From NCBI GenBank assembly GCA_024235255.1, contig JACKMT010000002.1, positions 372,001 through 436,000 on the forward strand: a stretch of 64,000 bases of DNA, given 5' to 3'. The notes beneath the pieces were generated by a model. The model was not told the origin of the DNA. It saw nothing but the letters and a program-made list of their open reading frames with translations, and searched no databases. The stretch comes from Chromatiaceae bacterium. GTDB taxonomy: Bacteria > Pseudomonadota > Gammaproteobacteria > Chromatiales > Chromatiaceae. Positions 44,299-54,150 of the stretch are shown here, piece by piece (the stretch's first letter is position 1; the number at the start of each line of letters is the position of its first letter). The position numbers and the translations under genes are program-made.

Positions 44299-45234
44299 TC
44301 AGGCAAAGGTGAAGCCGAAAGAGTCCCTGAAACGGATGTGGAACTCATCCAGTTCGAAGCTGTGATTCTGCGTTCCGGCCTGTTCGATCTTGATCGCCCC
44401 CATCAGCGCGGCAATACGCCCGGTCACATCCCAATCCATCCCATGCATCAGGCCATACAACAACCCCGCCCGGTAAGCATCACCGCAGCCGGTGGGGTCC
44501 ACCAGGCACCCGGTGGGTGCTGTGGGGATCCGATACTCCCGCTCCGGCGTATAGATAACGGAACCCTCCCCGCCGCGGGTGACAATCACTCCCTTAACCA
44601 TCTCGGTGAGCTGCTTGGGGGAACGGCCGGTGCGCTCCTCCATCAATTTGGCCTCATAATCGTTGAATGCCAACCAGCTGGCCTGCTCGGCAAATTCCAG
44701 CAGATCGTCCCCGTCAAACATGGGCATACCCTGACCGGGATCGAAGATAAAGGGTATGCCGGATTCGGCGAACTGCTGTGCATGATCGATCATACCCTGG
44801 CGGCCGTCCGGCGAAACAAGCCCAAGCGTGCACCCGGCGGCCTCGCTTACGCTGTTTTGGTGAGAGTGGTTCATAGCGCCCGGATGAAACGCGGTGATCT
44901 GGTTGTCATCCTGATCGGTGGTTATATAGGCCTGGGCGGTATATTCACCATCGATCACGCGCAAATAATCCCGACTCACACCGCACTTGTCCATCCAGCG
45001 GGCGTAAGGCTCGAAATCTGTCCCCACTGTTCCCATGGGTTTACCGTCACCGCCCAGAAGCTTTAAGTTATAAGCGATATTTCCCGCACAGCCCCCAAAT
45101 TCACGACGCAGTTCGGGGACCAGAAATGCAACATTAAGGATATGCACCTGTTCCGGCAGAATATGATTCTTGAATTGATCCTGAAACACCATGATGGTGT
45201 CGTAAGCAAACGACCCACAGATCAGCGCTGACAT
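44299..45234 (-). CDS. PfkB-family carbohydrate/nucleoside kinase
   Basis: The 311-aa protein has the N-terminal CGSFAYDTIM start, a substrate-side Gly pair (EFGGCAGNIAYNLKLLG), and the catalytic signature DPTGCGDAYRAGLLYGL near residue 250, where the Asp acts as base. The closest named subgroup is adenosine-kinase-like sugar kinases. The true substrate is not determinable. It lies 64 bp upstream of moaB and could share its transcript. Confidence 0.87.
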   Translation of the reverse strand: MSALICGSFAYDTIMVFQDQFKNHILPEQVHILNVAFLVPELRREFGGCAGNIAYNLKLLGGDGKPMGTVGTDFEPYARWMDKCGVSRDYLRVIDGEYTAQAYITTDQDDNQITAFHPGAMNHSHQNSVSEAAGCTLGLVSPDGRQGMIDHAQQFAESGIPFIFDPGQGMPMFDGDDLLEFAEQASWLAFNDYEAKLMEERTGRSPKQLTEMVKGVIVTRGGEGSVIYTPEREYRIPTAPTGCLVDPTGCGDAYRAGLLYGLMHGMDWDVTGRIAALMGAIKIEQAGTQNHSFELDEFHIRFRDSFGFTFA

Positions 45235-45311
45235 AAAATCTCCGCGACAAGTAAACGAAAAGCGTGGATTTTACATCAATCCGGTGGCGTGTGCCGGTTC
45301 CGCAACAGCCT

Positions 45312-47516
45312 TTAGCGTTTTCGCAGCAGCTCCCTTATCTCCTCAGACGGCCCCGGACGGCCCAAAAAGAACCCTTGAGCCTTGCTGCACTCCAGCCGGC
45401 GAAGGTAGTCAACCTGAGCCTTTCGTTCAACGCCCTCGACCACCACTTCAAGATTGAGTTCCCGCGCCATGGCGAGTACAGCGGTGACAATCGAGCTGCG
45501 ATCCTTGGCGGCCTGGACACCGGAGATAAATGAGCGATCGATCTTCAGCGTATTCAAGGGTAAAGAGTGAAGATAGCTCAGCGAAGAGTAGCCGATGCCG
45601 AAATCATCAACCGCGACCCGCACGCCATTGGCGGCAAGCTGCTGAAACTTACTGACCGCCTGATCCATATCCTGCATCAGGATATTTTCCGTTATTTCGA
45701 GCTCGAGCTGCCTTCCCGAAACACCGTGTTTGGCCATGATATCCAGTACGGTCCGTTCGAATTCCGGCTGCATCAGCTGCGCTGCGGAGATATTGACCGC
45801 CATCTGAACATCATCGCTAACCCCCTGCAGCCGCCAGGCTTTTAACTCGCGGCAGGCGCTATCCAGCACCCAGTTTCCTATCTCGACAATGAGTCCGGTC
45901 TCCTCGGACAGGGGTATGAACTGATCCGGCAGCAACACCCCCCGCTCCGGGTGATTCCAGCGAATCAACGCCTCCATGCCGCACACCCGGCCTTCCATCA
46001 CATCGATCTGTGGCTGATAGAAAAGCTCGAACTCCTTTTTTTCCAGCGCCTTGCGAATGCCGTTCTCCATCGACAATTGGCGATGAAACGCCGCTTTCAT
46101 GTTGTCCGCGAAAAACTCGTAGCCGTTTTTCCCGTGCGTCTTGGTGTGGTACATCGCCATATCGGAATTTTTTACCAGCACGTCAATGGTCTGGCCATCC
46201 TCAGGAAAAATAGCAATGCCGATGCTGAAGCTGACAAATACCTCATAACCATCGAGGACGACCGGCTCCTTCAGCCGCTCCATGATTTTCCGCGCGACCA
46301 TCGCCGCATCGTCGCGCCCGTTGATACCCGGTACCAGCAGATTAAACTCATCCCCACCGACCCGGGCAAGGGTGTCGCCGTCGCGCAGGCAGGAACTCAG
46401 CCGCAGTGCGATCGTCTGCAGCAGCTGGTCTCCGGCGAGGTGTCCGAGCGAGTCGTTGATCACCTTGAATCTGTCCATATCCAGAAACATGACCGCCAGC
46501 TTGCTCTTGCTTCGCTTGGCCTGAGATATCGCCAGATTCAAGCGGTCGCGAAACAGTGCGCGATTCGGCAGTTTCGTCAACAGATCGTGGTACAGCTGAA
46601 AATTGATGACCTCCTCGGCCCGCTTGCGTTCGCTGATATCCCTCACCACCCCGTAGGTACCGACGAACGCCTCTTTCTGATCCGCCTCCTGCTCCGCATA
46701 TACCCCCATCGCACTCAGCTCTATGGTGATGGAACGGGACTCGAAGTAGCGAAAAGGAAGCGAACTGCCCTTGCATAGCAGGCGGAACTCTATATTGTGG
46801 CTGGCCCTGGCACCGGTGCGCCGCTCATCGAACACATACATCGCCTTGTCTAAGTCATCCTTGTGGACGAAATCGGAGTAGTGCTTCCCCAACAACTCAT
46901 CCGTTTCATAGCCCAGGATCGTCTTGATGCGATCATTCAGGAACACAAAATGACCCCGGTTATCCAGCATATAGATGATATCGGGGGAGTTGTTGACGAT
47001 GAACCGGTAACGGTGCTCCGACGCCTCCAGGCAGCGGTTCATGTCACGGATATTGCGCTCCAGGCTACGCTTACGCAGCGTATTGCCGACGATGCGGATC
47101 AGCTCCTCCGGTGCATAGGGTTTGCGCAGAAAGTCCTGTGCACCACAGCGCAGCGCTTCGGTTGCACTTTCAAATGTCGTTTCGCCGCTGACCACTATCA
47201 CGTCGGTGTCCGGGTAGTTCTCCTTAACCTCCCGCATCACCTGATAGCCGTCGATACCCGGCATGTTCAAATCAAGCAACATCAGGTCGATGCTGCCGGT
47301 CGACAACAGACCAAGCGCCTCCTCTCCGCCTGCTGCGAGCTCGCACTGATGCCCGTATGCCTGCAGAAGATCGCCAACGCTTGACCGCATCCGGACCTCA
47401 TCATCGACTACCAGTACTTTGGATCCGGCGTTGTCTGATGTGTCTGCCACCTCTCCATGGCGCTCGTCTATTAGGGGGCTGAACCTAGCTCCCAACCATG
47501 ACGCAGAGGTTGTCAT
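45312..47516 (-). CDS. REC-PAS-GGDEF-EAL cyclic-di-GMP signalling protein
   Basis: The 734-aa protein has a receiver domain (33-147) with phospho-acceptor Asp82 in LLDLNMPG and Lys132, then a PAS domain (about 168-295). A GGDEF domain follows (intact GGDEF at 387-391, with the inhibitory RxxD site RDGD at 378-381), then an EAL domain with intact EAL (515-517), DDFGIGYSSLSYL and VVEGVE. Both synthesis and hydrolysis of c-di-GMP look possible. It lies 69 bp after the HDOD-histidine-kinase gene, likely its phosphodonor. No transmembrane segment, so cytoplasmic. Confidence 0.93.
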   Translation of the reverse strand: MTTSASWLGARFSPLIDERHGEVADTSDNAGSKVLVVDDEVRMRSSVGDLLQAYGHQCELAAGGEEALGLLSTGSIDLMLLDLNMPGIDGYQVMREVKENYPDTDVIVVSGETTFESATEALRCGAQDFLRKPYAPEELIRIVGNTLRKRSLERNIRDMNRCLEASEHRYRFIVNNSPDIIYMLDNRGHFVFLNDRIKTILGYETDELLGKHYSDFVHKDDLDKAMYVFDERRTGARASHNIEFRLLCKGSSLPFRYFESRSITIELSAMGVYAEQEADQKEAFVGTYGVVRDISERKRAEEVINFQLYHDLLTKLPNRALFRDRLNLAISQAKRSKSKLAVMFLDMDRFKVINDSLGHLAGDQLLQTIALRLSSCLRDGDTLARVGGDEFNLLVPGINGRDDAAMVARKIMERLKEPVVLDGYEVFVSFSIGIAIFPEDGQTIDVLVKNSDMAMYHTKTHGKNGYEFFADNMKAAFHRQLSMENGIRKALEKKEFELFYQPQIDVMEGRVCGMEALIRWNHPERGVLLPDQFIPLSEETGLIVEIGNWVLDSACRELKAWRLQGVSDDVQMAVNISAAQLMQPEFERTVLDIMAKHGVSGRQLELEITENILMQDMDQAVSKFQQLAANGVRVAVDDFGIGYSSLSYLHSLPLNTLKIDRSFISGVQAAKDRSSIVTAVLAMARELNLEVVVEGVERKAQVDYLRRLECSKAQGFFLGRPGPSEEIRELLRKR

Positions 47517-47585
47517 CTATTCACCTGAGATTAATTGGATGAATCCCGCAAAAAAGCAATCAATAAGTGCACGTCCCATTCTGAA

Positions 47586-49712
47586 CTATTTTTTTTCTAA
47601 AATCCTGGGTAAATGGAGGGTGAATTCTGCCCCACCCTCTCTCCTGTTTCTACAACTGATTGAACCATTTATATCGGAAATCAGATTTTTTACTATGGTA
47701 AGACCGAGACCGGAATGGGCGCCCCCCTTGCCACTCTTTACCGGTCTGAATACATTATCCAGCATTTCAACCGGAATGCCCGGTCCCGTGTCAGCCAACA
47801 GGAGTTCTATATACTGAGTGCCGTCGATATTCACCCGATCCCGGCTTGCGACCGTCAATACCCCGCCACTTGACATCGCTTCTACCGCGTTCTTTATCAG
47901 ATTGGTCACTACCTGTTTGAGGCTGTTTCTGTTGGTCATAATAGGCGGCATTGAACGGTCCAAGCGAATATCCGCCTTGATCTCCCGGGTAGTGAAGTGG
48001 GATACACGAAATATTCCCACCAGATCATGCAGCAGTTCGTTAACGTCCACCGCACCTTGAAGTATCTCCGCCGGCGGTGAAATATCGCGCATGCGCAGAA
48101 TGATGTCGGCGACCCGTTCTATCTCTTCGCTCAAAATGGCAAGCTGATCCTGAACACCGCTTTCGTTGCCGAGCCGAATGGAGAGCACCTGGAGATAATT
48201 CTTGATTATTGCCAGCGGATTGTTGGCCTCGTGCACCAACTTGCGGATCTGTCCCTGTTTCAACTCCCGCTCCTGAGCCAGCGCCTCCTCGCGCCCCCGT
48301 GTCAGCCGCTGCCGGTGATAGACAGTACGGGCCACCACCTCGGCAAAGTAAAGCAGCAAGTCTGTCTGCTTCTGCATGCGCTGCAGGTCCGCAGCATCGA
48401 GGCTGGCCGCCAGAACCCCGACACCCTCCTGTTCGGTAAAGAGTGGAATACAGAGCATTCCCTCCGCATCCAGGAGCTTTATCAGCTGCCTGTCGACCAC
48501 CGCCAGGTGTTCGGCGGTGTACGGATCTAAAGATGATTTGAGTTTTCGACTGAGATAGGCATCGGCTACCAGACTCCGGCCGGGTTTCAGTTGCAGTTGA
48601 AACTCAACCACTTGATCGGGCCGGGCGCAGTTATTCGCCTGCGGCTGCAACAGCCCCATCGCGGGATCGGTAAGAAAACAGACGCCGCGGGAGAGTCCAA
48701 ACAGAATCCTCAAATCCTGCAGGCTGGCCAGCAACGCATCGTCCAGCTCGGGCGAACCGGAAAGATGCCTCTCGACTCCGTCCAGCAGGGCGAACTCCCT
48801 GACTTTATGCGCCAACGCCAGACGCACCTCTTCGCCATCCGCACAGAAGTCCTGACCCGACTGCGCGTCCGGATCGAGCTTGATGCCCAAGCCCTCGGCG
48901 GCCTTGGCAACACCATTCTGCATCTCCGCCTTCAGGTCATCTATCACCGGCTGCGACAAACCAAACAGTACGCCTGCCTCGTGCATCAACTCTTCACTCG
49001 GCTCAGCGCGGGCACTGAGCTTGTGGGCAAAGTTGATCAATCGGACCAGGCGCGGAGTATCGATCACCGCCTCCGCCGGCTCGCGCTGATAGAGCACTGC
49101 GTCTCCAAGCATCGAATCGGGATCCCAGTCATGCACCAGCTGAGCACCGACCTCATTTCCGCTGATGCCGAATAGCTCTCTTTCTAAACCGGTAAGTTCA
49201 CGATCGTTTTGAGCATTTAACAGCAACTCAGGGTATTGGTCTGGTTCTTTCTTCAGCAGCACCAACTGTCCCACCTGATGCAGCAATCCAGCCAGGTAGG
49301 CTTCGTCAGCCGGCTCATAGCCGGTCAACCGGGCAAGCAGCTTTGCCGCGTAGGCACAGCTGAGCGAATGCCGCCAGAACCCGCCCACCCAGCGCCCCAT
49401 CTCTGTATTGAACTGTGAAAAAAACTGATGCACCGCAGTGGTAATAGCGATGGTCTTGATGGTGTTCAAGCCGAGCACGACCAACAGTCGGTTAAAGTCC
49501 TTGACGTCGTTCCATTGTGCATAGGCTGGAGAATTTGCCACTGCAATCACCTTCGCACAGAGCCCCGCATCTTTCTGAATAATATCGGACAACTCTTCGA
49601 AGCTGACATCAACGGCATGACAAGCTTCAATCAGTTTCAGCAGAACGTGCGGAATCGAAGGTATCTGGCCCACATCATATTTTTGTATTTTATTGTTAGA
49701 AAGCCCTACCAT
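47586..49712 (-). CDS. HDOD-GAF-histidine kinase hybrid sensor
   Basis: The 708-aa cytoplasmic protein has an HDOD domain (about 16-215; IQKDAGLCAKVIAVANSPAY, LAGLLHQVGQLVLL), a GAF-like middle (about 320-465), a coiled coil, and a HisKA-HATPase module. The phospho-acceptor is His494 in RKLVHEANNPLAI. NLIKNAVEAMSSGG (N box), LLADTGPGIP (G1) and GLGLTIVKNLI (G2) complete the ATP site. ATG 49712 is preferred to TTG 49718. It is followed by the REC-PAS-GGDEF-EAL gene and is divergent from a ParA-like gene, forming a probable signalling unit. Confidence 0.92.
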   Translation of the reverse strand: MVGLSNNKIQKYDVGQIPSIPHVLLKLIEACHAVDVSFEELSDIIQKDAGLCAKVIAVANSPAYAQWNDVKDFNRLLVVLGLNTIKTIAITTAVHQFFSQFNTEMGRWVGGFWRHSLSCAYAAKLLARLTGYEPADEAYLAGLLHQVGQLVLLKKEPDQYPELLLNAQNDRELTGLERELFGISGNEVGAQLVHDWDPDSMLGDAVLYQREPAEAVIDTPRLVRLINFAHKLSARAEPSEELMHEAGVLFGLSQPVIDDLKAEMQNGVAKAAEGLGIKLDPDAQSGQDFCADGEEVRLALAHKVREFALLDGVERHLSGSPELDDALLASLQDLRILFGLSRGVCFLTDPAMGLLQPQANNCARPDQVVEFQLQLKPGRSLVADAYLSRKLKSSLDPYTAEHLAVVDRQLIKLLDAEGMLCIPLFTEQEGVGVLAASLDAADLQRMQKQTDLLLYFAEVVARTVYHRQRLTRGREEALAQERELKQGQIRKLVHEANNPLAIIKNYLQVLSIRLGNESGVQDQLAILSEEIERVADIILRMRDISPPAEILQGAVDVNELLHDLVGIFRVSHFTTREIKADIRLDRSMPPIMTNRNSLKQVVTNLIKNAVEAMSSGGVLTVASRDRVNIDGTQYIELLLADTGPGIPVEMLDNVFRPVKSGKGGAHSGLGLTIVKNLISDINGSISCRNRREGGAEFTLHLPRILEKK

Positions 49713-49786
49713 AGCCAAATCACTGTAACAGATCCTGCTACCATATCAATGAAATTCGAGTTAAGTTTCCAATTACAATTATTCTG

Positions 49787-50794
49787 ATGAATTACACCAC
49801 CGACAGACAGGAAATTGGCGCACCGGCCCCGCATGACGGCGCTGCCAGAGTGGCGGTAATGAACAGCACCGGCACAAACAGCCGCGGCAGCGCCGCCAAT
49901 CTTAGCACTGCCCTGGCTAAGCAGGGAAAACATGTCTGCTTGATCACCGCCGACAACGCCGTCGGCAACAAACCTGCAGTACCTGGCCAAGCCCAGGGAT
50001 TGTCGCTGCAGGAGCTGCTGGCAGGCCGGAAGGTATTGGCTGAAATTCTGCTTGATGGGCCTGCTGGATGCCAAATCCTCTCCACCGGCAACACTTTTTC
50101 CAATTTTCTCCTGATGAATGGAGCCGAGCAGATATTGCTGGTCGAACTGCTGAGTCAATTGGAGGAGGCGTTCGATTATCTCATTGTCGAAACGGCTGCC
50201 GACACCGACAAAGGTTCGCTGCAACTCTTTCAGGCAGCGCCCCTTATTCTGTTGACGATAACACCTGAGGCCGAGTCACTGACCAAAGCCTTTTCCCTGC
50301 TTAGGGCGCTCAAACGCAATTACGCGGAACAGCCGATTCACGTCATCGTGGAAAAAGCCGGAAACCTGCCAGATGCCCATGGCACCTTTAAAAAACTGCA
50401 GCATGCCGCCATGAAATATCTGCAAATGAACCCCCACTACCTCGGCTATTTTCCTGCCCCGCAGCCGCAGCAAGGTTCGCTCGCCCCCGACCCGCACTCT
50501 GATCATTACCTTGAAGCGATTGCCGACCGCTGCTGTTCGATTCTAGAGACGATCGCGCCGACAGCCAGCCTCAGCCACCATTTCGACGAGTTACGCTCAG
50601 CACAGAAGCTCACTGACGAGAGTATGGCGTCCGCGGCTGAAGCGGACGGCAAAATCGCCAGAAGCGCTGAAACCCGGACACTCTCCACACCCTATAATCC
50701 GGGAGGATGGCATGAGCGGTTAAACGATAGAATCGCTCTATTCGATGCCATCCACTATGCCGGCATGTTGGCGGAACGAGAGTCGGAGCGGTAA
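49787..50794 (+). CDS. MinD/ParA-like protein with degenerate P-loop
   Basis: The 335-aa protein follows the MinD/ParA/FlhG fold: AARVAVMNSTGT at the first strand, then NLSTALAKQGKHVCLITAD, and DYLIVETAADTD at the switch II position, with LLTITPEAESLTKAFSLLRAL typical of FlhG. The deviant Walker A expected as KGG-GKT reads TGTNSRGSA (28-36), with no Lys, so ATP hydrolysis is unlikely. The C-terminal 80 residues are polar and unmatched. It is divergent from the HDOD-kinase gene and may act as a scaffold or partner. Confidence 0.75.
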   Translation: MNYTTDRQEIGAPAPHDGAARVAVMNSTGTNSRGSAANLSTALAKQGKHVCLITADNAVGNKPAVPGQAQGLSLQELLAGRKVLAEILLDGPAGCQILSTGNTFSNFLLMNGAEQILLVELLSQLEEAFDYLIVETAADTDKGSLQLFQAAPLILLTITPEAESLTKAFSLLRALKRNYAEQPIHVIVEKAGNLPDAHGTFKKLQHAAMKYLQMNPHYLGYFPAPQPQQGSLAPDPHSDHYLEAIADRCCSILETIAPTASLSHHFDELRSAQKLTDESMASAAEADGKIARSAETRTLSTPYNPGGWHERLNDRIALFDAIHYAGMLAERESER

Positions 50795-50925
50795 AACCTG
50801 ACAGATGTGCGTCAATTGCCAGTAGGACCTATCTCATAATCCCGCACGACCGCGACCGTGGCAATTTTGCTTCATGGCGCGACGCGGCGAACGCAGATCA
50901 GTCGAAACGGGACAAGCGCGCTAAC

Positions 50926-51288
50926 TCAGCCCGCTAGTACCAATAGCCAGATTAGCGCGGCCATGACGATACTCAAGAATACTGCGGCTGAGCCCATATC
51001 CTTGGCGCGCCCCGAGAGCTCGTGCAGCTCGCCGCCAAACCTGTCGACCACTGCCTCAATGGCCGAGTTGAGGATCTCAACCAGCGGCACAATCAAAAGG
51101 CTCCCGACAAGCAGCGCCCGCTCGGTTCCATTTTCACCCAACCAGATACCCAAAGGCAGCAACACCAATACCGCGAGCGCCTCCTGCCGAAACGCCTCTT
51201 CATGCCGGAAACAGGCTTTAAACCCGGCCAGTGAGTAGAACCAGGCGTTTACGATGCGGCGAACTCCCTTGGCGCTCTGCTCAGCCAT
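50926..51288 (-). CDS. dgkA: Diacylglycerol kinase
   Basis: DgkA phosphorylates diacylglycerol to phosphatidate at the inner membrane. The 120-aa protein has three membrane helices and the family active-site stretches HEEAFRQEA, VEILNSAIEAVVDR and AKDMGSAAVF. Its ATG overlaps the gcvPB stop by 8 bp, an unusual coupling to the glycine-cleavage genes. Confidence 0.95.
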   Translation of the reverse strand: MAEQSAKGVRRIVNAWFYSLAGFKACFRHEEAFRQEALAVLVLLPLGIWLGENGTERALLVGSLLIVPLVEILNSAIEAVVDRFGGELHELSGRAKDMGSAAVFLSIVMAALIWLLVLAG

Positions 51289-52732
51289 TAGTGGGTTTCC
51301 AGGTCAGATCCGCATCAACCAGGGCGCCCTCATCGAGCCGCCCCACCGGCATTGTGTAAGGAGCGCCTCTGACCGTATCCGGGTCAGTTTCAGCTTCATC
51401 CCGAATCGCTCTCATCGCCGCGACGAAGCTGTCCAACATCTCTTTACTCTCTGCTCCGGTCGGTTCGAGCAACAGACACTCAGTTGCCTGCGGCGGAAGC
51501 AGTGTGGTTGGCACATGCACTCCATAATCCAGCAGCCGTTTGGCATAGTCCCGTGTAGCTACTCCCTCTCCGGTCGGACAGCACAAGTTCAAGATCACTT
51601 CATGGGCAACCCCGCGCTCCGGATAAGCTGCGTCAAATCCTGATTTCAGCAACTGCCTGCGCAGATAGCTTGCATTCATCGTGGAATATTCCGCCGCCCG
51701 GCGCATACCCTTCCGCCCCAGCATCAACGCAGCTATGTAGGCCCGCAGCAAAATCCCGGCATTTCCGGCAAAGGCGCTAAACCTGCCAACTGATTCAGGG
51801 CGCCTCTGCTCGTCCAGCCAGGTGTATGCATCTCCCTCTCTGTCCACCATAGGTGCCGGCAGATAAGGCAGCAGGCGTTCGCTCACCGCGACCGCGCCTG
51901 CGCCGGGGCCTCCCCCGCCCCGCGGCGCGCAGAAGCACTTATGCAGATCCAGAGTAATGACATCGATGCCCATATCATCCGGTCGGTTCTTTCCCGCAAT
52001 TGCGCTGAGGTTGTCACCGGTACAGTTAAGCAGGCCGCCGGCTTCGTGCACCAACCCTGCAATAGCTTCAGTATTGCACGCAAAAACTGCGACCGTGGAG
52101 GGATTGGTCAGCATTAACCCGGCGGTTCGGGATCCCAAGAAATTTTCCAGTATCGCAACATCGACACTCCCCTCCGATCCGACCGGCAATTTTCGAACGC
52201 TGTAACCACACATCTCCGCCGGCACAGCAGCTGCAGCCTGCGCCGTCTCCGGTATCAGAATCTCCGTTCGGTCAGCGTCATTGCGCGCATCATGGTACGC
52301 CTTGATCATGGCGATACCGGCAAACTCGCACTGGGCGCCCGCTGCCGGCGCGAGCGAGGCACCCGGCATGCCGGTGACCGCTTTAATCAACTCCTGCAGA
52401 TCATACACACAGGCCATGAAACCCTGACTGTGCCCCTCCGGCGCCTCTGGATGACGCACCAAAAATTCCGGCAGCGAAGCGAGTGCCAGTGCGGCGCCGG
52501 GATGGTAATTGAAGGTACAGGATGCGAGTGAATTCAACCCGGTATCACTGGAGAGATTCCTCCTCGACAGGCGGGTATAGTGCTTTACCGCCTGCAGTTC
52601 TGTCACCTCAGGCAACCCGGCACTGGATTTACGCAGGAATCTGACCGGCAGATCCGAAAGATCTTCCCCGGAGAGCGCTGCCCGCACTGCCGTACGTCCG
52701 CCACGACGTGATTGTTCGAATATTGATTGCAT
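51281..52732 (-). CDS. gcvPB: Glycine dehydrogenase (decarboxylating) subunit 2-like
   Basis: The 483-aa protein is the PLP-bearing half of a split P-protein. The PLP Lys lies in TLDLHKCFCAPRGGGGPG. Residues almost invariant in GcvPB differ: HLNLHKTF reads TLDLHKCF, PHGGGG reads PRGGGG, and YDGANLNA reads CTGDNLSA. It may be a divergent clade or have altered activity. ATG 52732 lies 5 bp after the gcvPA stop. gcvPA-gcvPB-dgkA follow gcvH on one transcript. Confidence 0.85.
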   Translation of the reverse strand: MQSIFEQSRRGGRTAVRAALSGEDLSDLPVRFLRKSSAGLPEVTELQAVKHYTRLSRRNLSSDTGLNSLASCTFNYHPGAALALASLPEFLVRHPEAPEGHSQGFMACVYDLQELIKAVTGMPGASLAPAAGAQCEFAGIAMIKAYHDARNDADRTEILIPETAQAAAAVPAEMCGYSVRKLPVGSEGSVDVAILENFLGSRTAGLMLTNPSTVAVFACNTEAIAGLVHEAGGLLNCTGDNLSAIAGKNRPDDMGIDVITLDLHKCFCAPRGGGGPGAGAVAVSERLLPYLPAPMVDREGDAYTWLDEQRRPESVGRFSAFAGNAGILLRAYIAALMLGRKGMRRAAEYSTMNASYLRRQLLKSGFDAAYPERGVAHEVILNLCCPTGEGVATRDYAKRLLDYGVHVPTTLLPPQATECLLLEPTGAESKEMLDSFVAAMRAIRDEAETDPDTVRGAPYTMPVGRLDEGALVDADLTWKPTNG

Positions 52733-52737
52733 GGCTT

Positions 52738-54129
52738 TTACCAGTTGTTCGGCTGCAACTGACAAGGTGCACCGGCCTGCAGGCGGATCGCCCGCTCAAG
52801 CTTCCCGGCAAAGCTGTCAATCTCTTCACAGGTGCGCCGCTCGGTGGCGCAAACCAGTATCGCATTGCCAAGTTCGGGATAATCGCGGGAGAGATCGAGG
52901 CCGCCGAGAATATTATGCGCTGCCAAAGTGCGCAGCACGCCCTGTGCTCTCAGCGGCAACGCCAAAACCTGTTCGTGAAACACCGGCCGGTCAAACTTCA
53001 ACGCCACACCGGGGATCGAGCACAGCTTCTCAGCCAGACGGCGAGTATTGGCATGACACTTGGCAGCCGTTTGCGCCAGCCCCTCTGCTCCCATCAGCGC
53101 CATATGTACGGTTGCGGCGGTCACCGCCGATGCCTGTTGGGAGCCGAAAATTGACGCCGTCCCGGGAGACTGGTCGGATGCCTGCGGAATCAGGCTGTAT
53201 GCGGTTTGGCCGGTCCGGTCACGGGTGCGCCCTGCAATCCATCCGGGCATCTGCCGAAGGAGTGCCCGGCGGCAGCCGAGAAAACCAAAATACGGCCCTC
53301 CCGAAGAGAGCGGAACACCGAGCGGCTGTCCCTCCCCGCAGCAGATATCAGCACCCTGCCCGCCCCAGCTGCCCGGTGGGGAGAGCACTGACAACGCCAA
53401 TGGATTCACCACTGCGATCGTCAACACGTTGTTGGCTTGCGCCCATCCGGCAAGTGCATCCGCCTCTTCCAGCACGCCAAAGAAATTGGGCTGTGGAATG
53501 ACCAGTGCGGTAATGTCCTGACCGATATAGCCTTGCAATACCGCGGGATCGGTATGCCCGCCTTTGGCGTCGTAGGGAAGCTGCTCCAACACTATGCCTT
53601 GATGGTGCAGGATATTGTCCGCGACACGCCGATATGCCGGATGCAGGCTCTTCGGGACCAATATGCGCCGCGATACGGATTTGTGATTGACACGCACCGC
53701 CATCAAGATTGCTGCTACCAACGCTGACGCGCCATCGTGCAGCGAACCATTGCAGAGATCCATTGCGGTCAGCGCCGCCATCATCGATTGGAACTCGTAG
53801 ATCAGCTGCAGCGTTCCCTGATTCGCCTCGGCATGATGGGGCGTGCAGGCGGAGTAGAATTCGTCCCGGGTGGCAATCTGCCATACCGCAGCCGGGATGT
53901 GATGATCGTACGCACCGGCACCGATAAAGCAGCTTGGCGCTCCATCCAGCCGGGCGCGGGCTGACATCAGCTGGGAGACCTCCAGCTCCGACCTGGCCGC
54001 AGGAAAGGTTGCGAGGCCGCCCCACCCGAGGTTTTGCGGAATTTCATCGAAAAGGTCGTTGATGCTGTTTGCGCCAACAGCGTTCAGCATTTCCCGTACC
54101 TCAGCCTCAGTGTGGGGAAAAAACGGCAT
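52738..54129 (-). CDS. gcvPA: Glycine dehydrogenase (decarboxylating) subunit 1-like
   Basis: The 463-aa protein is the N-terminal half of a split glycine decarboxylase. Recognisable segments are FIGAGAYDHHIPAAV, EANQGTLQLIYEFQSMMAALT and DGASALVAAILMA; like its partner it departs from usual residues (CTPHH where YTPYQ is typical). It follows gcvH by 21 bp and is close to gcvPB, so the two form the P-protein heterodimer. Confidence 0.87.
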   Translation of the reverse strand: MPFFPHTEAEVREMLNAVGANSINDLFDEIPQNLGWGGLATFPAARSELEVSQLMSARARLDGAPSCFIGAGAYDHHIPAAVWQIATRDEFYSACTPHHAEANQGTLQLIYEFQSMMAALTAMDLCNGSLHDGASALVAAILMAVRVNHKSVSRRILVPKSLHPAYRRVADNILHHQGIVLEQLPYDAKGGHTDPAVLQGYIGQDITALVIPQPNFFGVLEEADALAGWAQANNVLTIAVVNPLALSVLSPPGSWGGQGADICCGEGQPLGVPLSSGGPYFGFLGCRRALLRQMPGWIAGRTRDRTGQTAYSLIPQASDQSPGTASIFGSQQASAVTAATVHMALMGAEGLAQTAAKCHANTRRLAEKLCSIPGVALKFDRPVFHEQVLALPLRAQGVLRTLAAHNILGGLDLSRDYPELGNAILVCATERRTCEEIDSFAGKLERAIRLQAGAPCQLQPNNW

Positions 54130-54150
54130 AACCGACCCTGGTCCGGAGAT

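Noticed and set aside
50795..50925. Gap between the ParA-like gene and dgkA as a possible RNA gene
   Set aside because: No stable long hairpin or conserved RNA motif was recognised in these 131 bp.
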